DNA of 10,275 nucleotides from positions 1 through 10,275 of the forward strand of contig CAKRKK010000075.1 in the NCBI GenBank assembly GCA_934358235.1, written 5' to 3'. The position numbers and the translations under genes were made by a program. Origin of the DNA: an uncultured Lachnospira sp. Its GTDB lineage: Bacteria > Bacillota > Clostridia > Lachnospirales > Lachnospiraceae. The notes beneath the pieces were generated by a model that saw only the letters and a program-made list of their open reading frames with translations, was not told where the DNA came from and ran no database searches. Below are positions 1 through 8,506 of this stretch, piece by piece (the stretch's first letter is position 1; each line of letters opens with the position of its first letter).

Positions 1-1919
1 GCCATAAGCACAATAAGTGCAGTCTGCCTCATATATGTTGATTTACCCGCCATATTAGGACCAGTTATAATAGTCACTCTGTTAGATGAATTATCAAGAT
101 AGGTATCATTCGCTATAAACATATCATTGCTTATCATCTTCTCAACAACAGGATGTCTTCCATTCTTTATATCAATTACGCCTTTATCATTAATCTTAGG
201 TCTTACATAATTATTCTGTGTCGCAACTACTGAAAGCGAAACGAGTGCGTCAACCAGTGCGACTGACTTAGCAGTATTCTGTATCCTTAGCACCTCAGAG
301 GCAATCTTTTCTCTAACCTCACTAAAAAGGTCATATTCAAGTGAATACAGCTTATCCTCTGCTCCAAGCACTACATCCTCAAGGTGCTTTAACTCATCAG
401 TAGTATATCTTTCAGAATTAGTAAGTGTCTGTTTTCTAACCCATTCTGGCGGCACCTTATCCTTAAAGGAATTAGTCACCTCCAGATAATATCCAAACAC
501 CTTATTAAAGTTGATTTTAAGATTCTTAATACCAGTTCTTTGCTTTTCTTTTTCGCAAAGCTCTGCTAACCATTCTTTTCCCTTTATCTTAGCATCCCTT
601 AGTTCATCAGCCTCTTTTGAAAAACCTGTCTTTATAATTCCACCATCTCTTACAGATATTGGTGGTTCATCTACTATTGCAGAAAACACAAGCTCATAAA
701 GATCTGCCAAATCATCCAGCTTATCAAAGCATTCAACAAACAATGGACTTTTAAAGCCTCCTATAAGCCTTCTGATATGTGGAAGCATTTCAAGCGTATT
801 CCTAAACGCTATAAGATCTCTTGGATTCGCAGTTTTACAGCTTATCTTTGTCATAATACGTTCCAGGTCATAGACAGGGTTAAGATACTCTCTTAGTTCT
901 TCTCTGTCTATAAGGTTATTATTAAGCTCCTCTATTGCATCCTGTCTTTTAACTATTGCAGTCCTGTCAATAAGTGGCTGCTCAATATAGGAACGAAGCA
1001 TACGTGCTCCCATTGCAGTTTTTGTCTTATCAAGCACCCATAACAGCGAACCTTTCTTCTGTTTTTCACGCATAGTTTCTACAAGTTCAAGATTTCTTCT
1101 TGAGGAGCTGTCTATAAGCATATATTTTCCTGAGGAATATGGCATAAGTGTCGTAATATGCTGCATAGTACTTTTCTGTGTCTCATACAGATAGGTAAGA
1201 AGAGCACCGGCCGCTATGACACCTACTGTATAATCCTTAACACCTAATCCATCCAGCACCTCCATATGAAAGTGCTCTAACAGCCTGCTTTTGCAGGTTT
1301 CTTCATTGAAATACCAGTTATCAAGCGTAGACATGGTTATTCCAAGCTTCGAATTAACCACTTCCAGATTAATTCCACTCATTGCGAAATACTCATTAAC
1401 AATGATTTCCGATGGTGCAAACTTATTAATTTCATCTATGAGTTCACCCCCGTCTGCAAGCTCTGTAACAAAGAAATCTCCTGTTGAATAATCAGCTATT
1501 GAGACACCAAGATTGTCACCCAGATACACAATGCTCATCATATAGTTATTTTTAGTTTCATCTAATCCAGATGCGTTAATATTAGTTCCCGGTGTGATAA
1601 CCTTAATAACCTCTCTTTTAACTATACCCTTTGCTTTCTTTGGATCTTCCATCTGTTCACAGATTGCGACCTTATGACCTGCTGCCACAAGCCTGTTTAT
1701 ATATATTTCAGCAGCATGAAAAGGAACGCCGCACATAGGCGCACGTTCCTTCTGTCCACAATCCTTGCCCGTAAGGGCAATCTCAAGTTCTTTAGATACA
1801 ATTACAGCATCCTCAAAAAACATTTCATAGAAATCACCAAGTCGATAAAACAATATGCAGTCCTTATACTCCTCTTTAGTAGCAAGATAATGCTGCATCA
1901 TTGGTGAATACTCTGCCAT
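1..1919 (-). CDS. mutS: DNA mismatch repair protein MutS, 3'-truncated by window edge
   Basis: MutS recognises mispaired or looped bases and uses ATP to recruit MutL for strand repair. I translated the frame by hand and it is open from the ATG to base 1, giving 639 full codons; the family is usually about 850-880 residues, so the last quarter lies outside the window. The N-terminal mismatch-reading domain carries GDFYEMF, with the intercalating Phe30 and Glu32 of the FxE motif. The core-domain signature FGYYLEVTNS lies near residues 475-483, and the Walker A motif GPNMAGKST spans 620-628. Walker B and the helix-turn-helix tail are missing only because of the edge. The ATG is chosen because GGAGG sits six bases upstream. 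The gene follows miaB by 49 bp without an obvious terminator, the common Firmicutes order. Identification is secure. Confidence 0.97.
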   Translation of the reverse strand, partial: MAEYSPMMQHYLATKEEYKDCILFYRLGDFYEMFFEDAVIVSKELEIALTGKDCGQKERAPMCGVPFHAAEIYINRLVAAGHKVAICEQMEDPKKAKGIVKREVIKVITPGTNINASGLDETKNNYMMSIVYLGDNLGVSIADYSTGDFFVTELADGGELIDEINKFAPSEIIVNEYFAMSGINLEVVNSKLGITMSTLDNWYFNEETCKSRLLEHFHMEVLDGLGVKDYTVGVIAAGALLTYLYETQKSTMQHITTLMPYSSGKYMLIDSSSRRNLELVETMREKQKKGSLLWVLDKTKTAMGARMLRSYIEQPLIDRTAIVKRQDAIEELNNNLIDREELREYLNPVYDLERIMTKISCKTANPRDLIAFRNTLEMLPHIRRLIGGFKSPLFVECFDKLDDLADLYELVFSAIVDEPPISVRDGGIIKTGFSKEADELRDAKIKGKEWLAELCEKEKQRTGIKNLKINFNKVFGYYLEVTNSFKDKVPPEWVRKQTLTNSERYTTDELKHLEDVVLGAEDKLYSLEYDLFSEVREKIASEVLRIQNTAKSVALVDALVSLSVVATQNNYVRPKINDKGVIDIKNGRHPVVEKMISNDMFIANDTYLDNSSNRVTIITGPNMAGKSTYMRQTALIVLM

Positions 1920-1925
1920 TTTCAT

Positions 1926-1930
1926 CCTCC
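1926..1930 (-). promoter_or_regulatory. Shine-Dalgarno site of mutS
   Basis: GGAGG on the minus strand, six bases before the mutS ATG. It fixes this ATG as the start and argues against the second ATG triplet that lies between the GGAGG and the start codon. Confidence 0.85.
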
Positions 1931-1968
1931 AGTCAATCAATACTTATTTAATCTTTTATTTACAGCTT

Positions 1969-3426
1969 TTACTTATTCAAAGTTCCCATATAATAAAAGC
2001 CCTTACATTCGTCCATATGAACATTAACCACAGTTCCTATAAGCTCTTTTCCGCCCTTAAAGTGAACAAGAATATTATTAGTCATTCTTCCTGTCACAAA
2101 GCTGCTGTCGTGATCGTCAATATCTTCAACAAGTACATCCATATCAGCTCCCTCATATCTTTTAATATGCTCATGACTGATGTCTGATACCGTCTGTAAT
2201 AGTCTGTTAAATCTTTCCTTAACAACCGCTTCTGCCACCTGGTCTTCCATCTTGGCTGCTGGTGTACCTGTTCTTTTTGAATAAATAAATGTGTATGCAC
2301 TATCATACTTCGCTTTTCTGACAACATCAAGAGTGTCCTCAAAGTCTTCTTCTGTTTCTCCAGGGAAACCAACAATAATATCTGTTGTAATAGATATATC
2401 AGGAATAGTCTGTCTTATCTTATCTACAAGTTCCAGATAATGCTCCTTTGTATACTGTCTGTTCATAAGCTTAAGCAATCTGCTGCTGCCCGATTGTAAT
2501 GGAAGATGTATATGATTACACACCTTTGGATTATCACGTATAACCTCTATAAGCTCATCTGACAAGTCCTTAGGATGAGGTGTCATAAATCTTATTCTTT
2601 CAAGTCCGTCTATCTTTGATATTTCACTTATAAGCTCTGCAAATGAAACCTTTTCATCAAGAGTTTTTCCATATGAGTTAACATTCTGTCCAAGAAGCAT
2701 AACTTCTTTTACTCCATCTGCAACAAGCCTTTCAATTTCTCTTATTATTTCTTTTGGTTCTCTTGACTTTTCGCGTCCCCTTACATATGGAACAATACAA
2801 TATGTACAGAAATTATTACAGCCAAACATTATATTAACGCCTGACTTAAATGGATACTTTCTTGAAGTTGGCAGTTCCTCAACAACCTCTTTAGTTGAAT
2901 CCCATATATCAATAATCTGTTCCTCTGATGTAAATCTGTTATATAACAGCTCTGCTAACTTAAATATATTAAATGTACCAAATACAACATCAACAAACTT
3001 ATATGAAGACTTTATCTTTTCTACAACCTCAGGCTCCTGCATCATGCATCCACACATTGCAATAATCATCTCAGAATTGTTTCTTTTAACCTTTTTTAAC
3101 TGTCCAAGTCTTCCATATACTCTCAGGTTAGCATTTTCCCTTACTGTACAGGTGTTATATATAACAAAATCTGCTTTTTCCTCATCATCTGCTTCAACAT
3201 AACCAATATCCTTAAGTATGCCTAACAGCTTTTCTGAATCCCTTGCATTCATCTGGCAGCCAAATGTTGAAACAACTGCCTTAAGCGGCCTGTTGAGCCT
3301 TTCTGACTTTTCTTTTACTATCTGCCTGCACGCCTTAAGATAATAATACTGCCTCATAGGTTCATATTCAGGAACAGGTGCAGATAAATCTATATTATTA
3401 ATCATATTCTCTATTGTATTATCCAT
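1969..3426 (-). CDS. miaB: tRNA-2-methylthio-N6-dimethylallyladenosine synthase MiaB
   Basis: MiaB is a radical-SAM enzyme with two 4Fe-4S clusters. It adds a methylthio group to N6-isopentenyladenosine at position 37 of tRNAs reading UNN codons. From the ATG used here the product has 485 residues, with an extension of about 50 residues before the catalytic domains, as in B. subtilis MiaB. The methylthiotransferase domain has its three cluster cysteines at C57 (TFGCQMN), C93 (NTCTVRENA) and C127 (CGCMMQ). The radical-SAM CxxxCxxC is C203, C207 and C210 in FGCNNFCTYCIVPYVRGRE. A TRAM tRNA-binding domain fills roughly residues 425-485. The frame extends upstream to a TTG at 3447, but no good ribosome site precedes it; the ATG has GAAAGG at a rather long 13-base spacing. 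The start is therefore less certain than the function. The gene sits between the EAL-protein gene (50 bp) and mutS (49 bp). Confidence 0.96.
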   Translation of the reverse strand: MDNTIENMINNIDLSAPVPEYEPMRQYYYLKACRQIVKEKSERLNRPLKAVVSTFGCQMNARDSEKLLGILKDIGYVEADDEEKADFVIYNTCTVRENANLRVYGRLGQLKKVKRNNSEMIIAMCGCMMQEPEVVEKIKSSYKFVDVVFGTFNIFKLAELLYNRFTSEEQIIDIWDSTKEVVEELPTSRKYPFKSGVNIMFGCNNFCTYCIVPYVRGREKSREPKEIIREIERLVADGVKEVMLLGQNVNSYGKTLDEKVSFAELISEISKIDGLERIRFMTPHPKDLSDELIEVIRDNPKVCNHIHLPLQSGSSRLLKLMNRQYTKEHYLELVDKIRQTIPDISITTDIIVGFPGETEEDFEDTLDVVRKAKYDSAYTFIYSKRTGTPAAKMEDQVAEAVVKERFNRLLQTVSDISHEHIKRYEGADMDVLVEDIDDHDSSFVTGRMTNNILVHFKGGKELIGTVVNVHMDECKGFYYMGTLNK

Positions 3427-3476
3427 TAATGTTTCGTTACCTTTCAATTTATTATTTTTCTACTTTATGTTAATAC

Positions 3477-5150
3477 TCAGCCATTAACAACCTTTACCAC
3501 CTCAAAAAAAGCATTATCCCTTACCGGTCTGCTGTAATAATAGCCCTGTATATAATCTGCCCCCAGCTTCTTGATTTTATCTAATTCTTCTTTAGTTTCA
3601 ACACCCTCTGCACATATTTTAACGCTCATTTCATGTGCCATCTTTATAATAAAGCTGACAAGTATACTGTTATTGGTATTAACATGAATATCTGTCACAA
3701 AGGATTTATCTACCTTTAATATTCCAAACATCTTGTCCTTCATATATTGAAAATTAGAATACCCTGTTCCAAAATCGTCGATTGCTAACAAAAAATCATT
3801 ATTAACAAATCCATTAAGAACTCTCTTAACAGCCATGTTAGATTCCATCTGCCTGCTTTCCGTTATTTCTAATACATAATGTTTATTACCTGCCGTATGC
3901 TTATGGATATTATCTAAAACATCCTTCATGACATCACTCTTTGCAATCTGTACAAAGGATAAATTAATGTGCATTACGAAATCAGGTATTATGTTGACGC
4001 ATTCGCTGCATACTTTTGCTGCAGTATCTACAATCCATCTTCCTAACGGAATTATAAGTGAGCTTTCCTCTAACAAAGGAATGAATTCTACCGGTGACAT
4101 AAATCCGTACTTATCACTATTCCACCTAAGTAATGCTTCCGCACCAATAACCCTTCCATTAGCTGTGGACACTATTGGCTGGTAAAACAGTTCGAAGCCC
4201 TTGTAATTATCATTCACACACTTTCTTAATTCATCCTGTATCTGAAGCCTCTTTAAGTAATTCACATATTCCTCATCTACATAGAATTCAAAACGGTTCT
4301 TACCGTTAAGCTTCGCAGAATGCAGGGCAAACCTCATTTTCTTGCTTAAATCCTTATATGAATCTAATTGTGAATCAAACGAACAGGCTCCTGCCGATAT
4401 ATTAAAGAATACATCATAGCCTCTCTCGTCTATAATACTATCAATACATAATCTTATACGCTTATAGAATTCCCTTGCATTATGCTTTATATCACCACTT
4501 ATGTCCATTGACAGTATCGCATATTCATCCCCCTTCATACGATACACCTCAAACGAACTTCCAGCCGCTTCCCTGGTAAGAACCTCAGAAAGTACAGAAA
4601 GCACTTCATCACCTGTCTGATAGCCATACTTTTCATTAATCTCCTTGAAATTATCAATGCCAATAAGCATTCCAAGACCTGTATGTGCTTCCTTCCTTAT
4701 TTCTGAATTATATCTTTGTTCAAGAACAGACTCTGTATACAAACCGGTAATGTTATCATAACGGTTTTTTTTGCCTATTTCTGATACACGTCCTATCATA
4801 TAATTATTACCGTTTTTTCTTACCAGCACACCTCTGCAGCTTATCCATACATAGCCATTATTTCTTGATTTCCAGCGGTATTCCATATCGTGTTTTTTAA
4901 TAAGTCCATTCTGCAGGTCACTTATATTATTAAACACAGCCTCATAGTCATCAGGATATATAACATCCTTCAGCTTCAGGCCTGCGTTTTCGAATTCTTC
5001 TGTATCTAAATCAAAGGTGTCTGTAACTCTTTTACTATATATCGCATAATCATTACTCAAATCATATATATAAATATAATCATCTGTGCATTCATCTATA
5101 AATGACAGGAAATTCCTCCAGTCTTCTATATCCGCATCAAACTGTTCCAT
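3477..5150 (-). CDS. PAS - degenerate GGDEF - EAL protein, probable c-di-GMP phosphodiesterase
   Basis: This 557-residue protein has no visible signal peptide or membrane segment and is probably cytoplasmic. An N-terminal PAS domain of the PAS_3 type (about 20-125) ends in EYRWKSRNNGYVWISCRG. The GGDEF domain (about 130-290) has KGDEY at 206-210 in place of GG(D/E)EF and no visible RxxD inhibitory site, so it is unlikely to make c-di-GMP and may bind GTP as a regulator. The EAL domain (about 303-550) looks catalytically complete: E338 in EALLRW, N396 in INLS, E428 in LEITES, D458-D459 in DDFGTGYS, K479 and D481 in LKVDKSF, E515 in EGVE and Q535 in QGY. EAL domains with this residue set hydrolyse c-di-GMP to pGpG, so I infer a ligand-controlled phosphodiesterase; the PAS ligand cannot be read from sequence. 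AAGG seven to eight bases upstream supports the start. It follows proA by 74 bp. Confidence 0.9.
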   Translation of the reverse strand: MEQFDADIEDWRNFLSFIDECTDDYIYIYDLSNDYAIYSKRVTDTFDLDTEEFENAGLKLKDVIYPDDYEAVFNNISDLQNGLIKKHDMEYRWKSRNNGYVWISCRGVLVRKNGNNYMIGRVSEIGKKNRYDNITGLYTESVLEQRYNSEIRKEAHTGLGMLIGIDNFKEINEKYGYQTGDEVLSVLSEVLTREAAGSSFEVYRMKGDEYAILSMDISGDIKHNAREFYKRIRLCIDSIIDERGYDVFFNISAGACSFDSQLDSYKDLSKKMRFALHSAKLNGKNRFEFYVDEEYVNYLKRLQIQDELRKCVNDNYKGFELFYQPIVSTANGRVIGAEALLRWNSDKYGFMSPVEFIPLLEESSLIIPLGRWIVDTAAKVCSECVNIIPDFVMHINLSFVQIAKSDVMKDVLDNIHKHTAGNKHYVLEITESRQMESNMAVKRVLNGFVNNDFLLAIDDFGTGYSNFQYMKDKMFGILKVDKSFVTDIHVNTNNSILVSFIIKMAHEMSVKICAEGVETKEELDKIKKLGADYIQGYYYSRPVRDNAFFEVVKVVNG

Positions 5151-5224
5151 GCTTATACCTTCTCTTTCTTCCTATCTGTCCTTAACATCTGGTAATCTTA
5201 TCAGGCTTACTCATACCCCATACA

Positions 5225-6472
5225 TTACTTTCTTACCTGCCCATTGCCATATATTATATATTTACCTGTTGTCAGTGCTTCCAATCCCATAGGTCCCCTT
5301 GCATGAATCTTCTGCGTACTGATTCCTATTTCTGCCCCGAAGCCAAACTCAAAACCATCCGTAAATCTTGTTGATGCATTAACATATACGCAGGCTGCAT
5401 CTACATCATTAAGGAAGCGTTGTGCATTAGCATAATCCTTTGTAATAATTGACTCTGAATGACCTGTATTATACCTGTTTATGTGCTCAATAGCCTCTCC
5501 TATATCATCAACCACCTTCATAGATATGATATAGTCAAGATATTCTCTTCCCCAGTCTTCCTGTTTAGCAGGTACTATTCTGTTATCAATACCGCAGGCT
5601 CTCTCATCGCCACGCACCTCAACCTGCTTAGTCTTTAGCTTATCAACTATAACAGGTATAGCTTTTTGTGCTATATTACTATGGATTACAAGTGATTCAC
5701 AGGCATTGCATACACCTATTCTCTGAGTCTTTGCATTATATATAATGTTAACTGCCATATCCACATCTGCATATTCATCAACATATATATGACAATTTCC
5801 GGTTCCCGTTTCTATAACAGGAACTGTACTGTTATTAACAACATTCTTAATAAGTCCTGCTCCACCTCTTGGAATAATAACATCAACATATTCATTAAGA
5901 TGCATAAGCTCATCAACATACTTTCTGTCAGTATCTGAAATATATGATATGACATCAGGATTAATACCCTCATTTTTAAGCACATCTGTTATAACATTTA
6001 CTATTGCAATATTAGAATTAACAGAATCACTTCCTCCACGCAATATACACGCATTGGCTGACTTAAAGCAAAGACCGAAGGCATCTGCCGTAACATTAGG
6101 TCTTGATTCATATATTATCGCAACAACCCCTAATGGTACTGTTTTCTTTCCAATAATAAGACCATTAGGTCTTGTCTTCATCGACTTAACCTCACCTATT
6201 GGATCATCAAGTCCTACAAGCACTCTTAAGCCCTCTGCCATTCCTTCTATTCTTGCATCTGTGAGCAGAAGCCTGTCTAGAAGTGCAGGACTTAAGCCAT
6301 TTTTTCTGCCATTACTAATATCAACCGCATTAGCTTCTTTTATATAATCAGCACTTTTTACTAGCGCATCTGCTACTCTTCCAAGTGCATGGTTTCTTTC
6401 ATTTATTCCTAGTTTTGCAAGCTGTCCTGATGCGTCTTTGGCAGCTTTTCCTATCTCACTTAAGGTCTTCAT
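5225..6472 (-). CDS. proA: Gamma-glutamyl phosphate reductase ProA
   Basis: ProA uses NADPH to reduce gamma-glutamyl phosphate, the ProB product, to glutamate semialdehyde, which cyclises to pyrroline-5-carboxylate: the second step of proline synthesis from glutamate. The 415-residue product is the usual full length. Visible signatures of this aldehyde-dehydrogenase-fold family include [19 protein letters not shown] (113-131), [11 protein letters not shown] (144-154) of the nucleotide-binding region, IPRGGAGLI (200-208), the catalytic cysteine C255 in [11 protein letters not shown], and [17 protein letters not shown] (390-406) near the C-terminus. AGGAG seven bases before the ATG supports the start. 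It lies 22 bp after the formyl-THF cyclo-ligase gene, and is separated from proB by three genes instead of being adjacent to it as in many bacteria. No key residue appears lost. Confidence 0.97.
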   Translation of the reverse strand: MKTLSEIGKAAKDASGQLAKLGINERNHALGRVADALVKSADYIKEANAVDISNGRKNGLSPALLDRLLLTDARIEGMAEGLRVLVGLDDPIGEVKSMKTRPNGLIIGKKTVPLGVVAIIYESRPNVTADAFGLCFKSANACILRGGSDSVNSNIAIVNVITDVLKNEGINPDVISYISDTDRKYVDELMHLNEYVDVIIPRGGAGLIKNVVNNSTVPVIETGTGNCHIYVDEYADVDMAVNIIYNAKTQRIGVCNACESLVIHSNIAQKAIPVIVDKLKTKQVEVRGDERACGIDNRIVPAKQEDWGREYLDYIISMKVVDDIGEAIEHINRYNTGHSESIITKDYANAQRFLNDVDAACVYVNASTRFTDGFEFGFGAEIGISTQKIHARGPMGLEALTTGKYIIYGNGQVRK

Positions 6473-6494
6473 ATCAATTCTCCTTACATACCAC

Positions 6495-7055
6495 TTATAT
6501 AATACGTCTGTCTGTTATTATCATATCTGGTCTGATGTCGAATTCCTCAGCAGGTATATTATCTACAATCTGATAATCAAAACATACTGCTGTCTTATAT
6601 AATTTTTTTGTATGTTCTTTAAGATATCTGTCATAAAAACCGCCACCATATCCGATTCTGTTTCTTTGTGTGTCAAAGGCAATCCCCGGCATAACCACAA
6701 GTCCTTTATCAAGTACTGAATATTCATTACTGGCCGGCTCCATAATCCCCATATATCCCGGTGTCAGTTCATCAAGGCTGTATATTCTTATAAACTCCAT
6801 ATACTTTGACGTTTTCCCATTAAGCACCTTAGGAACATATATATGCTTACCTGCCTTTATGCCTTCTGTTATCATTGACATTGTCTTTACTTCCTGATTA
6901 TAGCTTACGTATATAAGTATATTTTCATTATCTATATACTGCTTTGTTTCTGTCAGCCTGCCAGCTATTATACTGCTTAGTTCATTTATCTGGCTTTCTG
7001 TCATTGATTTCTTAACAGCCATTATCTGTTTTCTAATTTCACTTTTTGTCTGCAT
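6495..7055 (-). CDS. 5-formyltetrahydrofolate cyclo-ligase (MTHFS family)
   Basis: The enzyme converts 5-formyl-THF, a storage and inhibitory form of folate, to 5,10-methenyl-THF with ATP hydrolysis, returning it to one-carbon metabolism. The 186-residue product has the usual size. It has a basic N-terminus ([13 protein letters not shown]) that contributes to ATP binding in this family, EPASNEY near 106-112, and the hallmark block [20 protein letters not shown] followed by DRYL (about 122-145) for ATP and folate binding. The start codon lies inside the end of the upstream DUF896 frame (17-bp overlap), with only a weak purine-rich ribosome site, so translational coupling to that gene is likely. 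proA follows 22 bp later. Known family names include fau and ygfA in E. coli and yqgN in Bacillus; I assign no symbol. Confidence 0.94.
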   Translation of the reverse strand: MQTKSEIRKQIMAVKKSMTESQINELSSIIAGRLTETKQYIDNENILIYVSYNQEVKTMSMITEGIKAGKHIYVPKVLNGKTSKYMEFIRIYSLDELTPGYMGIMEPASNEYSVLDKGLVVMPGIAFDTQRNRIGYGGGFYDRYLKEHTKKLYKTAVCFDYQIVDNIPAEEFDIRPDMIITDRRII

Positions 7056-7278
7056 TATTCTTCATCTTCTCATCATGTCTTTTCTTAACATCTATAATTG
7101 AACCATCTGGATTCTTTATTTTAATAGTATCTAGAGTTCCTCTAAGATTATTTCTGAATGCCTCTATATATTCTTTTCTTAAGCTTATCTGTTCCTGTGC
7201 TTCCTTAGGCGTAAGCCCTTCTGCCTTTGACTTATGATAAAGCTCATTTATTCTGTTAATTGTATCCTGTGTTACCAT
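7039..7278 (-). CDS. DUF896 / UPF0291 family small protein
   Basis: A 79-residue charged, mostly helical protein of the DUF896 (UPF0291) family, whose best-known members are Bacillus YnzC and YneF-region small proteins of unclear function. The family pattern is visible: INRINELYHKSKAEGLTPKE, then EQISLRKEYIEAFRNNLRG and a short tail DTIKIKNPDGS. Family structures form a two-helix hairpin; no enzyme residues are known, and I do not infer a role. The frame could start nine bases earlier at 7287, but that ATG directly abuts the only AAGG, leaving no spacer; the ATG used here has AAGG nine bases upstream. The stop overlaps the cyclo-ligase start by 17 bp, and the unrecognised 395-residue protein ends 25 bp upstream, so this gene sits in the same transcript. 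Confidence 0.88.
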   Translation of the reverse strand: MVTQDTINRINELYHKSKAEGLTPKEAQEQISLRKEYIEAFRNNLRGTLDTIKIKNPDGSIIDVKKRHDEKMKNNADKK

Positions 7279-7287
7279 ATTCACCAT

Positions 7288-7291
7288 CCTT
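7288..7291 (-). promoter_or_regulatory. Shine-Dalgarno site that decides the DUF896 start
   Basis: AAGG on the minus strand. It touches the in-frame ATG at 7287 with no spacing but stands nine bases before the ATG at 7278, so the downstream ATG is the likelier start and the product begins MVTQDT. Confidence 0.6.
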
Positions 7292-7303
7292 ACTTATGTT
7301 GTC

Positions 7304-8491
7304 TTATGTTGTAAATACAAGCAGATCATCACCATTGATAAGACAAGCTTTAAATTCCGCCTTTTTTCTAAGCAGCGTGTGCTGTATATCCGGGAACTTA
7401 TATGCCTCTATATATTCAGTTCCTTTTTTTAAGAAAAATAATCCTGGCTTTCTTCGCGTAACAAGTAAAACATCATTAACCACATATCTTACCTGCATAT
7501 CCTGTGGGAGCTTATACTCCTCCTTCTGCGTGTTAAGATTAACAAGATAAGCTGTATCATTGTCCTTTCTTATCGTATAAGGATTACCATTGATAACATA
7601 TGTGTAATTAAGATCTGAGGCTTCCTTAATATCGTTGTTAATTCTTATCTGCTTTACTTTATTCTCAAAATCATACAGGACTACCTCCTCCGACATTGCA
7701 GACATATTAAACTTGGAATATATTACCCTGTTGCCTGAACGTTTCATATATGCAAAGGTTTTATTATCATCTGCATAGTCAAGCATTTCCATCGTTATTT
7801 CCGATGGATTAAGCATCATCTCAGAAACAAACTGTCTTGTATTAACAACAACTATGCATTCATAATCATCCGATTCTGTTAAGCACTGTTCTTCATTGTT
7901 TTCTGATTCTTTAATATCCTTAAAGCTCTTTGTTCTTCCAAGCTTAAGCACACAGCTATTACCCTCAAGTGGAATAATATTATATAACCCACATCTGTTT
8001 AATAGTGAGCCTTTTACTGATATATCCCTGTCAACACTAAAGTCACGTAGTGTAACTGTTTTTACCTTATTATCCTTATGTCCGATTTCTTCAATGATAA
8101 CAAAGTCATATTCTAATACATATATCTGGATATCAACCTCCTCCATATAGCTTATGGAGTCAATCTGGTATCTATATACAAGCCTGCTTTCATTATCATC
8201 AAAGGAATATCTATATAAAAGAATATCCATTCTGGAATCTGTGAGCTGCTCCGCAGAGGCAAAAAAAAGATAATCATGCATATTATGTGCATACTTTATG
8301 TCTGCAATATTATATTTCTTGATTTCTGGAGAAATCTCATACTTTTCATTCGTTGATGAATTTAGAATAAACATTTTCTTTCCTGTAAAATCCAAAAACT
8401 TATAATTATCATCTGTAATCTGAAGTATAAGTCCATTACTTATAGAAGAAAATACTGCTTCTTCTGAATTTCTGATAAGCTTAATGTCCAT
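7304..8491 (-). CDS. Unrecognised soluble beta-rich protein, possibly a beta-propeller
   Basis: I do not recognise this 395-residue protein. It has no signal peptide, no membrane segment, no Cys/His metal cluster and no familiar catalytic motif. Hydrophobic strands alternate with turns rich in D, N, G and K, in repeated units of roughly 40 residues: about 15-50, 73-110, 122-150, 245-280, 297-326 and 335-365. One example reads YTYVINGNPYTIRKDNDTAY. This resembles WD40/YncE-like propeller blades, but that is inference without an alignment. An acidic low-complexity insert (about 190-210) breaks the pattern. A GTG lies two codons upstream, but it overlaps the ribosome site; the ATG here has AGGAGG five bases upstream. 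The gene starts 15 bp after the proB stop and ends 25 bp before the DUF896 start, so it is co-translated with housekeeping genes in the same transcript. Confidence 0.82.
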   Translation of the reverse strand: MDIKLIRNSEEAVFSSISNGLILQITDDNYKFLDFTGKKMFILNSSTNEKYEISPEIKKYNIADIKYAHNMHDYLFFASAEQLTDSRMDILLYRYSFDDNESRLVYRYQIDSISYMEEVDIQIYVLEYDFVIIEEIGHKDNKVKTVTLRDFSVDRDISVKGSLLNRCGLYNIIPLEGNSCVLKLGRTKSFKDIKESENNEEQCLTESDDYECIVVVNTRQFVSEMMLNPSEITMEMLDYADDNKTFAYMKRSGNRVIYSKFNMSAMSEEVVLYDFENKVKQIRINNDIKEASDLNYTYVINGNPYTIRKDNDTAYLVNLNTQKEEYKLPQDMQVRYVVNDVLLVTRRKPGLFFLKKGTEYIEAYKFPDIQHTLLRKKAEFKACLINGDDLLVFTT

Positions 8492-8496
8492 CGACA

Positions 8497-8502
8497 CCTC
8501 CT
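8497..8502 (-). promoter_or_regulatory. Strong Shine-Dalgarno site in the proB-to-unknown-gene gap
   Basis: AGGAGG lies in the 15-bp gap after the proB stop, five bases before the ATG at 8491. It rules out the in-frame GTG at 8497, which overlaps it, and suggests that the unrecognised protein is translated efficiently. Confidence 0.8.
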
Positions 8503-8506
8503 GATG

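Noticed and set aside
1941..1980. Near-identical direct copies TTGAATAAGTA (1970-1980) and TTAAATAAGTA (1941-1951) spanning the miaB stop and the gap before mutS
   Set aside because: They are short and AT-rich and partly within coding sequence; most likely chance.
2094..2375. 93-codon minus-strand frame inside miaB
   Set aside because: It is a shifted frame within the radical-SAM/TRAM part of MiaB, which is intact in its own frame; no sign of frameshifting.
3427..3476. Possible internal promoter before miaB (TTAACA with a TAATAA downstream)
   Set aside because: The spacing is about 13 bp, too short for sigma-A, and AT-rich hexamers are expected by chance here.
5151..5224. Possible terminator, riboswitch or promoter in the largest gap within the cluster
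   Set aside because: Only a four-base GTAA/TTAC stem and a purine-rich ribosome site are visible; there is no U-tract, no aptamer-like conserved core and no -35/-10 pair with proper spacing.
5949..6347. 132-codon open frame on the plus strand
   Set aside because: It lies wholly antisense to proA, its product is serine- and leucine-rich without family features, and it has no context of its own; a mirror of the coding strand.
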